Assembly: GCF_031180975.1 (NCBI RefSeq) | Contig: NZ_JAPSLI010000004.1 | Span: forward strand, 248,001 to 312,000 | DNA from: Microbacterium sp. | GTDB lineage: Bacteria; Actinomycetota; Actinomycetes; Actinomycetales; Microbacteriaceae | Direction of reading: 5' to 3' | Length of the DNA stretch: 64,000 nt | Shown: positions 9,468 to 18,994 of the stretch, one piece after another | Numbering within the stretch: the first letter of the stretch is position 1 | Layout: every line of letters starts with the position of its first letter | The notes under the pieces: generated by a model | The model's database searches: none | Told to the model about the DNA's origin: nothing | Seen by the model: the letters and a program-made list of their open reading frames with translations, nothing else | Made by a program: the position numbers and the translations under genes

Positions 9468-10841
9468 TCACTCTCCGCGGGAGATGCGGACCATGTCCTC
9501 GCGGGGGACGACCTTGATCCGCGCGCGCTCCTGCGGGGCGCCGAGCGCGATCTCGTGCTCGTCGAGGCGGTGCCATCCGTCGAGATCGGTCCAGCGCACG
9601 CCGCGCGACTCGAGCAGGGCCGGGATCGCGGCCTCCGACGGGTCGACCGGCTGCCACCAGGAGCCCTGGTCGTTGATCAGGTGACGCACCGTCTCCATGG
9701 CATCCGACTTGGTGTGGCCGATGAGACCGACCGGGCCGCGCTTGATCCAGCCGGTCGCGTACACGCCGGGCACGCGCTGGTTCGACTTCGCCTCGAGCAC
9801 CTGACCCTCACGGTTCGGGATCACGCCGTGCTTCTTGTCGAACGGCACACCGGGCAGCGGCGACCCGAAGTAGCCGACCGCGCGGTACAGCGCCTGCATC
9901 GGCACCTCGCGCATCTCGCCGGTGCCGATGATGCCGCCGGCGCCGTCGGACTTGGTGCGTTCGTAGACCAGCGCTGCGACGCGACCGTTCTCGTCGGTCT
10001 TCACCTCGACGGGGCGGGCCCAGAAATGCAGGTGCAGCCGCCGCGACGCGGTGCCGCCGGCGTTGTTGACGGAGTCCCGCTTGCGCCAGGACTGCAGGAT
10101 CCTATCGATCACCATGACCTGCTTGTTGCTGGCCACGGCGTCGCGGGATGCCTCGTCGTAGTCGAAGTCCTCGTCGTAGACGACCATGTCGACGTCGCGC
10201 AGCTCGCCGAGCTCGCGCAACTCGAGCGGGGTGAACTTCACCTGCGCCGGGCCGCGACGGCCGAACACGTGCACGTCGGTCACCTTGCTGGCCTTCAGGC
10301 CCTGATACACGTTGTCGGGCACTTCGGTGACGAGCAGGTCCTCGGCGTGCTTGGCCAGCATCCGCGACACGTCGAGCGCGACGTTGCCGTTGCCGATGAC
10401 GCCGACGGATGCCGCGTCGAGCGGCCACTCGCGCGGGACGTCGGGGTGCCCGTCGAACCAGCTGACATAGTCGGCGGCGCCGTACGAGGCGACCGCCTCG
10501 ATGCCGGGGATGTTCAGGTCTGCATCACGGATCGCGCCGGTGGCGAAGATCACCGCGTGATAGTGGTGCTTGAGATCGTCGAGGGTGATGTCCTCGCCGA
10601 AGCGGACGTTGCCGAAGATGCGGATGTCGCCGCGGTCGAGCACGTCGCGCAGAGCCGTGATGATGCCCTTGATACGAGGGTGGTCGGGCGCGACCCCGTA
10701 GCGGACGAGCCCATACGGCGCGGGAAGCTGTTCGAACAGGTCGATCGAGACGTCGAACTTGCGCTCCGCCTTGAGCAGGATGTCGGCGGCGTAGATGCCT
10801 GCCGGTCCCGCCCCGACGATGGCCAGCCGGAGCTTGGTCAT
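9468..10841 (-). CDS. FAD-dependent ferredoxin/adrenodoxin-type NADP+ reductase
   Basis: MTKLRLAIVGAGPAGIYAADILLK...VRYGVAPDHPRIKGI...GNGNVALDVSRML, FprA-like. Confidence 0.9.
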   Translation of the reverse strand: MTKLRLAIVGAGPAGIYAADILLKAERKFDVSIDLFEQLPAPYGLVRYGVAPDHPRIKGIITALRDVLDRGDIRIFGNVRFGEDITLDDLKHHYHAVIFATGAIRDADLNIPGIEAVASYGAADYVSWFDGHPDVPREWPLDAASVGVIGNGNVALDVSRMLAKHAEDLLVTEVPDNVYQGLKASKVTDVHVFGRRGPAQVKFTPLELRELGELRDVDMVVYDEDFDYDEASRDAVASNKQVMVIDRILQSWRKRDSVNNAGGTASRRLHLHFWARPVEVKTDENGRVAALVYERTKSDGAGGIIGTGEMREVPMQALYRAVGYFGSPLPGVPFDKKHGVIPNREGQVLEAKSNQRVPGVYATGWIKRGPVGLIGHTKSDAMETVRHLINDQGSWWQPVDPSEAAIPALLESRGVRWTDLDGWHRLDEHEIALGAPQERARIKVVPREDMVRISRGE

Positions 10842-10854
10842 GGGGTTCCTTCCG

Positions 10855-11916
10855 TCAGCTGCTGCGATCAGCGAGTGTCTCTGCGAACCGGGTCAGCGCG
10901 TCGCGCACCGGGCCCTTGGGCAGCGGCTCGAGCGCGGCGATCGCGTCCGCGGTCCAGGCGTGGGCGAGGTCCATGGTGCGCCGCGTCGCGGCGTGGTCGC
11001 GCAGTTCGGCGAGCGGGCCGTCGAGGATCGCGGGATCCTCGCCCTCGGCGATGCGCGCCACGCCGTCGTCGATGCGCTGCGCGAGCTCGGCGTCACCGGC
11101 ATCCGTCCCCGCCCCGAGAAGGAGCGACGGCATCGTCGGCACGCCCGCGCGCAGGTCGGTCCCTGGCACCTTGCCGGTCTCGCCCGGGTCGGCGGAGAGG
11201 TCGATCACGTCGTCGAGCAGCTGGAACGCCACCCCGACCTTCTCCCCGTACACGCGCATCGGCTCCTCGTACTCGACCGGCGCGTTCGAGAAGATCACTC
11301 CGCCCTGCGTGGCGGCGGCGATCAGCGATCCGGTCTTGTCGGCGAGCACCTGGATGTAGAACTCGATCGGGTCGTCACCCGGCTGCGGACCGACGGTCTC
11401 GTGCATCTGACCGAGCACGAGCCGCTCGAAGGTGTCGGCCTGCAGGCGGATCGCCCTGTCGCCGTAGCGGGACATGATCTGGCTCGCCCGCGAGAACAGG
11501 ATGTCGCCGGTGAGGATCGCCACGCTGTTGCCCCACACCGCGTGGGCCGCGGGGACGCCGCGGCGCTTGTCCGCACCGTCCATCACGTCGTCGTGGTACA
11601 GCGAGCCGAGGTGGGTGAGCTCGAGCGCCTTCGCGATGTCGATGACCGCCGGGATGTTGCCCTCGCCCAGCTGCGCGGTGAGCAGCGCGAGCACCGGACG
11701 GATCCGCTTGCCGCCCGCCTCGTACAGGTAGCGGCTGGCGGCGTCGGCCACCGAGTCGGCGACCTTCAGGTCGTCCGCCAGGCCCGTCTCGACGAGGTCG
11801 AGGCCGTCTTCGACCGCTTTCGCGACACGGCGCGCCGCCGGGCCGAGGAAGACGCGGTCGCTGAAGCCGAGTCGGCTCGCAAGTCGCGTGCCCGGGGCGG
11901 CGGGGCTCGAAGTCAC
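10855..11916 (-). CDS. Polyprenyl diphosphate synthase
   Basis: GGKRIRPVLALLTAQL; SLYHDDVMDGADKRRG and QLLDDVIDLSADPG (FARM/SARM Asp-rich motifs). Confidence 0.93.
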   Translation of the reverse strand: MTSSPAAPGTRLASRLGFSDRVFLGPAARRVAKAVEDGLDLVETGLADDLKVADSVADAASRYLYEAGGKRIRPVLALLTAQLGEGNIPAVIDIAKALELTHLGSLYHDDVMDGADKRRGVPAAHAVWGNSVAILTGDILFSRASQIMSRYGDRAIRLQADTFERLVLGQMHETVGPQPGDDPIEFYIQVLADKTGSLIAAATQGGVIFSNAPVEYEEPMRVYGEKVGVAFQLLDDVIDLSADPGETGKVPGTDLRAGVPTMPSLLLGAGTDAGDAELAQRIDDGVARIAEGEDPAILDGPLAELRDHAATRRTMDLAHAWTADAIAALEPLPKGPVRDALTRFAETLADRSS

Positions 11917-11974
11917 GTCATCAAGCCTACCCGCGCGCGGCCTCGGCGAAGTCCTCCGCGGTGCACGCGCGGGC

Positions 11975-13252
11975 TCAGGCCAGGGCGTCGACGAGTGGGC
12001 GGAACTTCACCCGCGTCTCTAGCAGCTCCGACTCGGGGTCGCTGCCGGCGACGATGCCCGCGCCGGCGTACGCGGTGACGCGTCGCGCGCCGGAGTCGTC
12101 CGCCGCGTCGGCGAACTGCGCGCAACGCAGCGCGATGGCCCACTCGCCGTCTCCGGCGGCGTCCACCCAGCCGACCGGACCGGCGTAACGGCCGCGGTCG
12201 AACGGCTCCAGCCGCCGGATCGCCGCCACGGCGGCCGGCGTCGGGGTGCCGGCCACGGCGGCGGTGGGGTGCAGGGCGCCGACCAGATCGAGAGCGGATG
12301 CCGCGTCGCTGAGCTCCCCCTCGACGTCGGTGGCCAGGTGGAACAGGTTCGGCAGCTTCAGCAGGAAGGGCTGCTCGCTCGCGGCGAGCGCCCGGGTGTG
12401 CGGGCGGAGCGCGGCGAGTACGCTCTGCACGGCGTACTCGTGCTCGTCGAGGTCCTTCACGCTCGCGGCGAGCGCTGCGGACGCGGCCGTGTCGCCGTCG
12501 GGGTCCGCGCCGCGTGCGGTCGTGCCCGCCAGCACCCGCGCGGTGACGGTGCGCTCGTGCACGGTGGCGAGGGTCTCGGGGCTCGCGCCGATGAGCCCGT
12601 CCACGGCGAAGGTCCAGGTGTCGGGATAGCCGGTCGCCAGGGCGCGCACCAGCCGCCGCAGGTCGGCGTCGGCGGGTACCGTGCCGGTGAGGTCGCGGGC
12701 GAGCACGACCTTGCTCAGTCTGCCGGCGGCGATCTCGTCGAGTGCGTCGCGCACCCGCTCCTGGTAGCTCTGCGGCGTCTGCGCGCCGGGGCCCACGCGG
12801 CCGGCCCAGTGCGATCCGTACGGCGCGGGCTCGACGAGGCGGGCGCCGTCGGCCGCTTCCTCGGCGGTGCGGATGCGGGTGATCCAGCCTCGGCCGCCGC
12901 GCCGGCCGACGACCGTCGACGGCACGACCAGGATGCTGTCGGCCGCGGAGTCCTCGTCGAAGGTCGACGCGCCGAACGCCACCAACCCGGTGCCGGGCAG
13001 ACCGACGGGATCGTCGATCTCGGCATCCGCGGTCAGCTCCCGCCAGGCCGTCGCCAGGGCCGCAGCGCGCGACCCGGCCGCAGCCGCCTCGCCGGCGCCG
13101 ACGCGGATCACGACCGGTGCCCCGGATCCGGCGGCGACGATGCCGTCGCCGCGGCGCAGCCAGGCGAGCGGTCGGTCTGCGGAGGTGTGCGCCAGCAGAT
13201 CCTCGACGGGGTCGATCTCGCGGGTCTGCGCGATCAGACGGGGGCGGCTCAC
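11975..13252 (-). CDS. menF: Isochorismate synthase
   Basis: Chorismate-binding family: KVVLARDLTGTV, ASPETLATVHERTVTARVLAGTTARG, LHPTAAVAGTPTPAA, YAGPVGWVDAAGDGEWAIALR. Confidence 0.9.
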   Translation of the reverse strand: MSRPRLIAQTREIDPVEDLLAHTSADRPLAWLRRGDGIVAAGSGAPVVIRVGAGEAAAAGSRAAALATAWRELTADAEIDDPVGLPGTGLVAFGASTFDEDSAADSILVVPSTVVGRRGGRGWITRIRTAEEAADGARLVEPAPYGSHWAGRVGPGAQTPQSYQERVRDALDEIAAGRLSKVVLARDLTGTVPADADLRRLVRALATGYPDTWTFAVDGLIGASPETLATVHERTVTARVLAGTTARGADPDGDTAASAALAASVKDLDEHEYAVQSVLAALRPHTRALAASEQPFLLKLPNLFHLATDVEGELSDAASALDLVGALHPTAAVAGTPTPAAVAAIRRLEPFDRGRYAGPVGWVDAAGDGEWAIALRCAQFADAADDSGARRVTAYAGAGIVAGSDPESELLETRVKFRPLVDALA

Positions 13253-13335
13253 CGCTCCAGCCTATCCGCCGGCGGCTCCTCCCCGGCGCGGAGCGAGGGC
13301 AGCCGCACGGTCGGTGATCCGCGCACGGGAAGCGG

Positions 13336-13941
13336 TCAGCGACCGGGGTCGCGGTCGAGGCCGAGCGCCTCCAGCGCGTCCAGCCACACGTCGCCGGTCG
13401 CCGCGTCGAAGGGCGGCACCTGCGCGCGCACCCGGTGCTCCAGGTCGAGTGCGAGCGCCTCCAGATGTGCGATCACATCGGCCGGGTAGCGGTACTGCAC
13501 CAGGTGCTCGGCCCACTCGTCGCGATCGTCCACCCAGGTGCCCCGCTCGCCGTCGACGCGCACCACGTCCAGATCCATGTCGATGCCGGTCGCGTGCACC
13601 GGGAGTTCGGTCTCGACGGCATCCGCATCGGGTCCCCAGCGCACGTCCCAGCCGAGGTCGATGTAGATCCGCACGCCCTTCGGGTGCCGCCGGTTGACCG
13701 TGAGGGCGAAGTCGGCAGCGCCGGTCTCCGCGGACGGATGCGGGATGAGCGTGACGTTCGGGCCTTCGGCGGTGAACTCGCGGCCGGGGCGTCTGCTCCG
13801 CCAGCCGACGGGCTGGCCCACCCAGTCGCCCCACTGGTCCGCTCCCAGGTAGACGCCCTCGTTGGCCCAGTGCGGTGAGCCGTCCCACTTGCGCCAGCGG
13901 AAGGTCATCGGGGTGCCCGGTTCGGGACGGTGCGCGCTCAC
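13336..13941 (-). CDS. DUF402 domain-containing protein
   Basis: MTFRWRKWDGSPHWANEGVYLGADQWGDWVGQP...IDMDLDVVRVDGERGTWVDDRDEWAEH. Confidence 0.8.
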   Translation of the reverse strand: MSAHRPEPGTPMTFRWRKWDGSPHWANEGVYLGADQWGDWVGQPVGWRSRRPGREFTAEGPNVTLIPHPSAETGAADFALTVNRRHPKGVRIYIDLGWDVRWGPDADAVETELPVHATGIDMDLDVVRVDGERGTWVDDRDEWAEHLVQYRYPADVIAHLEALALDLEHRVRAQVPPFDAATGDVWLDALEALGLDRDPGR

Positions 13942-13996
13942 CCGGCGAGTCTACGGCCCAGCATCCGCCCCGCCCCGCGCGATCTAGACTCGAGGC

Positions 13997-14719
13997 ATGA
14001 CCGCGTCTGAGCCGAACCGCGCCGACCTCGGCAAGGACCCGTCGCGCGTGAGCGGCATGTTCGACCAGGTCGCGCCGGGGTACGACCGCACCAACACCGT
14101 CATGACGTTCGGGAACGACGCGTTCTGGCGGGCCGCGACGACCCGCGCGGTCGCCCCGAAACGCGGCGAGCGCATCCTCGACCTCGCCGCCGGCACCGGA
14201 TCGTCGTCGGCCTCGCTCGCGGCGAGCGGCGCGGACGTCGTCGCCGCCGACTTCTCCCCCGGGATGCTGGCCGATGGCCGGCGCCGGCACGGGCACCTGC
14301 CGAACATCACGTTCGTCGAGGCGGACGCGATGAACCTGCCGTTCGGAGACGCCGAGTTCGACGCGGTGACGATGTCGTACGGGCTGCGCAACGTGCAGGA
14401 TCCGAAGAAGGCGCTGCGGGAGCTGTACCGGGTCACCAAGCCCGGCGGGAGGATCGTGATCAACGAGTTCTCCACCCCGCCGGGTGCGCTGTTCCGGGCG
14501 TTCTTCCGGTTCTACAACGGGCAGGTGCTGCCTCGGATCGCCCGCGTCGCCGGTACGAACGGCGACGCGTACGACTACCTGAACGAGTCCATCCGCGACT
14601 GGCCGGACCAGCGCACGCTCGCCGGCTGGTTGCGCGAGGCCGGCTGGACCGACGTCGCCTACCGCAACCTCAGCTTCGGCATCGTCGCGCTGCACCGCGG
14701 GCGCAAGCCGTCCGCCTGA
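13997..14719 (+). CDS. ubiE/menG: Demethylmenaquinone methyltransferase
   Basis: VSGMFDQVAPGYDRTNTVMTFGNDAFWR, LDLAAGTGSSS, TMSYGLRNVQDPKKALRELYRVTKPGG. Confidence 0.95.
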   Translation: MTASEPNRADLGKDPSRVSGMFDQVAPGYDRTNTVMTFGNDAFWRAATTRAVAPKRGERILDLAAGTGSSSASLAASGADVVAADFSPGMLADGRRRHGHLPNITFVEADAMNLPFGDAEFDAVTMSYGLRNVQDPKKALRELYRVTKPGGRIVINEFSTPPGALFRAFFRFYNGQVLPRIARVAGTNGDAYDYLNESIRDWPDQRTLAGWLREAGWTDVAYRNLSFGIVALHRGRKPSA

Positions 14720-14735
14720 CAGGGGCCGGGCGCTC

Positions 14736-15590
14736 TCACGACGCCGCGAGGCGCTTCTTCTCGGCTTCGACGTCGAAGTCGGCGGCGGGCCACCGCGGGT
14801 CGATGTCCTCGAGCGCGGCGATGAGCAGTTCCTGAACGACGAGCCGCGCGTACCACTTGCTGTTCGCCGGCACCACGTACCAGGGCGCGTCGGGGGTCGC
14901 CGTCCGCTCGATCGCGGTCTGGTAGGCCGCCATGTAGTCGGGCCACCGGAGCCGTTCGTCGACGTCGCCGGGGTTGTACTTCCAGTGCTTGTCCGGTCGT
15001 TCGAGGCGCTCCATGAGGCGCTTCTTCTGCTCGTCCGGCGAGATGTGCAGCATCACCTTGATCAGACGGATGCCGGACGCGACGACCGTCCGCTCGAACT
15101 CGACGATCGCGTCGTAACGCCGTTCGATCTCGCTCGCGTCGGTGAGCGCGTGGACGCGGGCGATCAGCACGTCCTCGTAGTGGGACCGGTCGAAGACGCC
15201 GATGAAGCCCGGGCGCGGCAGCCGCTTCTCGATCCGCCACAGGAAGTCGTGCGCGCGCTCCTCGGCGGTGGGCGCCTTGAACGCGGCGAGCTCGATGCCC
15301 TGCGGGTCGACGCCGCCGACGACGTGCCGGATGATGCCGCCCTTGCCGGCCGTGTCCATGGCCTGCAGCACCAGCAGCACGCCGTCCTCGGCCTCCCCGG
15401 CTCGACTCTCGGCGTACAGCCGCTCCTGCAGGTCGCTCAGCACCTTGCGGCGCGAGGCGAGCTCGGCCTTGCCCGTCGCCTTGTCGCCCTCGAAACCCGG
15501 GGTCGCGTCGGCGTCGACGTCGTCCAGGCGGAACCCTGCGTCGACGCGCAGCGTGGCGGTGGGAAGCGCGGTCCAGACCGGGATGCTCAT
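14736..15590 (-). CDS. PPK2 family polyphosphate kinase
   Basis: LLVLQAMDTAGKGGIIRHVVGGVDPQG, FDRSHYEDVLIARVH, KVMLHISPDEQKKRLMERLERPDKHWKYNPGDVDER. Confidence 0.93.
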   Translation of the reverse strand: MSIPVWTALPTATLRVDAGFRLDDVDADATPGFEGDKATGKAELASRRKVLSDLQERLYAESRAGEAEDGVLLVLQAMDTAGKGGIIRHVVGGVDPQGIELAAFKAPTAEERAHDFLWRIEKRLPRPGFIGVFDRSHYEDVLIARVHALTDASEIERRYDAIVEFERTVVASGIRLIKVMLHISPDEQKKRLMERLERPDKHWKYNPGDVDERLRWPDYMAAYQTAIERTATPDAPWYVVPANSKWYARLVVQELLIAALEDIDPRWPAADFDVEAEKKRLAAS

Positions 15591-15608
15591 CCGACCAGCA
15601 TGCCCCGC

Positions 15609-17321
15609 TCAACGCTCCAGCGGAACCTCGATGATCTGCGGTCGGGTGACGGCCGTGGTGAGGGCCTGGTCGAGCGCCGAACGGGTGGTGACCAGGGCGA
15701 ACTCCCAGCCGTACGCGGCGGCCACCTGACTCAGGTCGACCGTCTGCGGAGTGTAGAACGCGCGGTCGAGGTCACCCGAAGGGGCGGATCCCGCCACCTC
15801 GAGGCCGTCGAAGATCGTGCCGCCGCCGTCGTTGCCGACGATGACCTGCAGGCGCGGTGTGGGTTCGTCGCCGGGGATCAGCAGAGCTCCGACGTCGTGC
15901 AGGAAGGCGAGGTCGCCGAGCAGCACGCGGGTGACCCCGGGTGCGCCGTCGGCCTGGCTGGCCTGCGCGATGCCGATCGCCGTCGCGATCGTGCCGTCGA
16001 TGCCGGCGAGGCCGCGGTTGGCGTGCACGGGCACCTTCTTGCCACCCAGCACCTGATCGGCGACGCGCACCAGCCGCGACGAGCCGAACACGAGCCGATC
16101 GTGCGGCCAGGTGGCGCGCCAGACCGCGTCCGCGAGCAGCGCGCGATCGAGCCGCCGCCGCACGGCCTCGAGCTCGGCACGCACCGCGCCGAGCCGGGCA
16201 TTCTTGTCATCGGAGTAGAGGCCGGCCTGGTCCGGGGCGGGCGGGCTGAGATCGACGGCGGCCGCCGCGGATGCCGTCATCCACGCGCCCAGCCAGTCGC
16301 GATCCGCCGGTCCGGGTTCGACGGCGACGGCCGGGACGGGGCGCGAGCGCCCGTTCAGGTCGAGCGCCTCGCCGCCGGCGCGCACCGCGACGACCTCCAC
16401 GTCGACGCGCGCGAGCAGAGCGGCCGCCTCGCGGCTGAGGGTGGGGTGCCCGAACACGACCACCCGCTCGATCCGTCCGCCGAGCTCGGGCTCGCGCAGC
16501 AGCTGACGGTAGCCGTGCACGAGCAGCCGACCGTACCGCGACCCGCTGACCACCTCGGCGATCAGCGGCCAGCCGCCGTCGTACGACAGCGCCTCCGCCG
16601 CCGGCCCCGCATCGGCGCCCGCGACGACCACGGTGCGCGGTCCGCGCGTGAGCACCACCGGGGCAGGAGAGTGCAACGCGGGGGCGGCGCCCGGCTGGGC
16701 GTGGACCGTCGACGTTCCGGACAGCGGCTCTCGCATCGGCAGGTTCAGGTGCACCGGGCCCGGGACCCCGGCAATCCCGTCGCCTTCCAGGCCGAGGGCG
16801 GCGTGCACGGCGCGGACGCCCAGTCCGGTCCAGGTTCCCGGCGCGGCCGCGCCAGGGTGGGCCGCAGGGCCGGTCGAAGGGCCCGCCTCCACGGGCGCCG
16901 GCACGTCGGCATCCGCTTCCATCCGCACGAACGAGCGGAAGAGGCCGGGCTGGATCGTCGCCTGATTCGCGCCGACCCCGCGCAGCTCCGGCGGGCGGTC
17001 GGCGGTGAGCAGCAGCAGCGGGATGCCGGCGTGGAACGCCTCCATCACGGCGGGGAGCAGGTTGCCCGCGGCGGTGCCCGACGTGCAGACCACGGCGACG
17101 GGCACGCGGGTCTCGCGGGCGAGGCCGAGTGCGGTGAAACCGGCGACCCGCTCATCGATGCGGACGTGCACGCGCAGCATCCCGTCACGGGCGAGCGCGG
17201 TCGCGGCGAGCGCCAGCGCCTGCGAGCGGGAGCCGGGGGCGAGCACGAGGTCGCGCACGCCGTTCGCGATGAGCTCGCCGAGGAGGGCTGCGGCCTGGTC
17301 GCTGGCCGGGGATGCCGTCAC
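15609..17321 (-). CDS. menD: 2-succinyl-5-enolpyruvyl-6-hydroxy-3-cyclohexene-1-carboxylate synthase
   Basis: GTG start at 17319-17321 (VTASPASDQAAALLGELIANGVRDLVLAPGSRSQALAL...); TPP-enzyme motifs GNDGGGTIFDGLE. ORF-track N-terminal extension rejected. Confidence 0.93.
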   Translation of the reverse strand: MTASPASDQAAALLGELIANGVRDLVLAPGSRSQALALAATALARDGMLRVHVRIDERVAGFTALGLARETRVPVAVVCTSGTAAGNLLPAVMEAFHAGIPLLLLTADRPPELRGVGANQATIQPGLFRSFVRMEADADVPAPVEAGPSTGPAAHPGAAAPGTWTGLGVRAVHAALGLEGDGIAGVPGPVHLNLPMREPLSGTSTVHAQPGAAPALHSPAPVVLTRGPRTVVVAGADAGPAAEALSYDGGWPLIAEVVSGSRYGRLLVHGYRQLLREPELGGRIERVVVFGHPTLSREAAALLARVDVEVVAVRAGGEALDLNGRSRPVPAVAVEPGPADRDWLGAWMTASAAAAVDLSPPAPDQAGLYSDDKNARLGAVRAELEAVRRRLDRALLADAVWRATWPHDRLVFGSSRLVRVADQVLGGKKVPVHANRGLAGIDGTIATAIGIAQASQADGAPGVTRVLLGDLAFLHDVGALLIPGDEPTPRLQVIVGNDGGGTIFDGLEVAGSAPSGDLDRAFYTPQTVDLSQVAAAYGWEFALVTTRSALDQALTTAVTRPQIIEVPLER

Positions 17322-17656
17322 GGGCGAGGGTCCGAGCCGTCGGACTCGTCCTCGAGGCGCGCGAGCTCCTCCTCGAGGCGGCGGATCCGCTCGTCCTGCT
17401 CGGTGCGGTTCAGCCCGCGGAGGAACTCGGGGTCGTCGTCCGGCGCGATCAGCGGTGCGTCGCCGTGGTCGGCCCGACGCCGGCCGATGGCGAACCACAG
17501 GATGCCGCCGATGACGGGAAGGAGCACGACGATCGCCACCCACAGCGCCTTGGACACGCCACGGTGCCGCGCCGCCGGCTGCACAGCGCAGTCGACGATG
17601 CTGAAGATCCAGAACGCGGCGGCCAGGAACCCGCCGACGATCAGCACTCGGGCCAT
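17318..17656 (-). CDS. PLD nuclease N-terminal domain-containing membrane protein
   Basis: MARVLIVGGFLAAAFWIFSIVDCAVQPAARHRGVSKALWVAIVVLLPVIGGILWFAIGRRR. Confidence 0.85.
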   Translation of the reverse strand: MARVLIVGGFLAAAFWIFSIVDCAVQPAARHRGVSKALWVAIVVLLPVIGGILWFAIGRRRADHGDAPLIAPDDDPEFLRGLNRTEQDERIRRLEEELARLEDESDGSDPRP

Positions 17657-17711
17657 GCTTCCAGTGTAGGTCCGCGGGGGCGCGGCGGGTCCGGAGCGGA
17701 CTGCGGATCGG

Positions 17712-17784
17712 ACGCGACGGCGGGAATCGAACCCGCAGCGCCGTCAGGTATGAGCTGAGGCCCGGGACCACCCGGAACGCCGCG
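17712..17784 (-). tRNA. Atypical tRNA-like gene, anticodon CAT (cloverleaf read by eye)
   Basis: Minus strand: CGCGGCG-TT-CCGG-GTGGTC-CCGG-GC-CTCAG-CTCATAC-CTGAC-GGCGCT-GCGGG-TTCGATT-CCCGC-CGTCGCG-T. 7-bp acceptor (one G-U), perfect T arm, 4/5 anticodon stem pairs; D arm non-consensus, discriminator T, no encoded CCA. Confidence 0.55.
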
Positions 17785-17929
17785 ATGGGTTCGACGCTAC
17801 CCACCGGGTGGGACACGGGGGTCGGAGGTTGCAGAGCGTGACGTCTGGTTTCCGCGAATGACGAGTGCACGACCTTCGCCGCTGCGCCCACCCAGCCGAC
17901 GCTTATCCTCACCGACCTAGACTGGACGG

Positions 17930-18190
17930 GTGAAGCTGCCGCCCCTCCTCGTGTACACCGTGCTGCGGCTGCTGGCCTTCCTCGTCCCGCTCGGGATCCT
18001 GTGGCTCTTCCCGATCTTCCGGGAGTACTGGTGGCTGGCGGCGCTGTTCGCGGCGCTGATCGGCATGAGCATCTCGCTGCTCTTCCTGCGCGCCCCACTC
18101 TCGGACGTGTCGCGTCAGCTGCACGAGAAGCGCGCTGCCCGCACCGCGGGCCCCAGCGATGAGGACGTCGAGGACGGCCGCGAGGCCTGA
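17930..18190 (+). CDS. DUF4229-type small membrane protein
   Basis: MKLPPLLVYTVLRLLAFLVPLGILWLFPIFREYWWLAALFAALIGMSISLLFLR. Confidence 0.8.
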   Translation: MKLPPLLVYTVLRLLAFLVPLGILWLFPIFREYWWLAALFAALIGMSISLLFLRAPLSDVSRQLHEKRAARTAGPSDEDVEDGREA

Positions 18191-18193
18191 GCC

Positions 18194-18991
18194 TCAGAAG
18201 CTCGCCACCGCGAGCGTGATGTCGTCATGCCTCTTCGTGAGGCGGAGATCGGTGCCGCCCTCCGCAGCGCGGATCGCCGCGGCGATCTCGTCGAGCAGAC
18301 GAGCGGATGCCAGCCGCGCGAACTCCTCGATCGAGTGCGCGCCCAGCAGCTGGAACCCGCGGGTGCCGCCGTCGGAGGCGGCGACGATGGCCGCCAGGTC
18401 CGTGAGGGCGGTGCGTCCGGTGAGGGCGTGCTGCGCGGCATCCGGGTCGGTGTGGCAGCACCAGAACCCGCCCGCGGTGTTGCGCGCGGCGTCGAGGGCG
18501 GCGAATCGGGCCGCGGCGATCTGCTCGTCGGTGTGCGGACCGTCTCCCAGGATGTAGGCGGCCCCGCGTTGCGCCGCCGCGTCGACGCGGGCGTCGGTGA
18601 TCTCGCGAGCCGTGCCGTCGCGGGCGATCAGCACGATCGACGCGTCGCACAGCACGAGGTGCTCGACCTCGTCGCCGGTGAGCCGCCAGGCCGCGACCGT
18701 GGCGCTGGGGGAACCTGCGTCGAGGTCGCAGGTGTGCGCATGCGCGGCGGTGACGTGCGCGATGGTGTCGGCGAGCGCATCGCTCATGGCCGTGCCGGCA
18801 TCCTCGAGGCGTTCGCGGAACGCTTCGGCCAGGACGCGGGCGTACCAGGCGACCGAGTGACGGCATCCGCTCCGCATCGCCTTCGGCAGGCCGGCGCCGT
18901 CCACGACCACGACGACCCCGTCGCCGACGGCGAGCGCGTCCTCGCTCTCGAGGCCGGCACGGGCCGGCAGGGAGAAGGACGCGACCTCCAC
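18194..18991 (-). CDS. PP2C-like Ser/Thr phosphatase family protein
   Basis: SEDALAVGDGVVVVVDGAGLP...LVLCDASIVLI...ILGDGPHTDEQ...RHDDITLAVASF. Confidence 0.65.
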   Translation of the reverse strand: MEVASFSLPARAGLESEDALAVGDGVVVVVDGAGLPKAMRSGCRHSVAWYARVLAEAFRERLEDAGTAMSDALADTIAHVTAAHAHTCDLDAGSPSATVAAWRLTGDEVEHLVLCDASIVLIARDGTAREITDARVDAAAQRGAAYILGDGPHTDEQIAAARFAALDAARNTAGGFWCCHTDPDAAQHALTGRTALTDLAAIVAASDGGTRGFQLLGAHSIEEFARLASARLLDEIAAAIRAAEGGTDLRLTKRHDDITLAVASF

Positions 18992-18994
18992 GTG

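Noticed and set aside
8703-11477. 924-aa plus-strand ORF spanning hydrolase, reductase and prenyl synthase genes
   Set aside because: Spans several well-supported opposite-strand genes; compositional artefact of high GC.
14985-17669. 894-aa plus-strand ORF opposite PPK2 and MenD
   Set aside because: Shadow ORF over two diagnostic enzymes.
15609-18098. N-terminally extended (829 aa) MenD ORF
   Set aside because: The extension runs through the PLDc_N-like gene region and tRNA-like sequence; MenD homology begins at the GTG 17319-17321.
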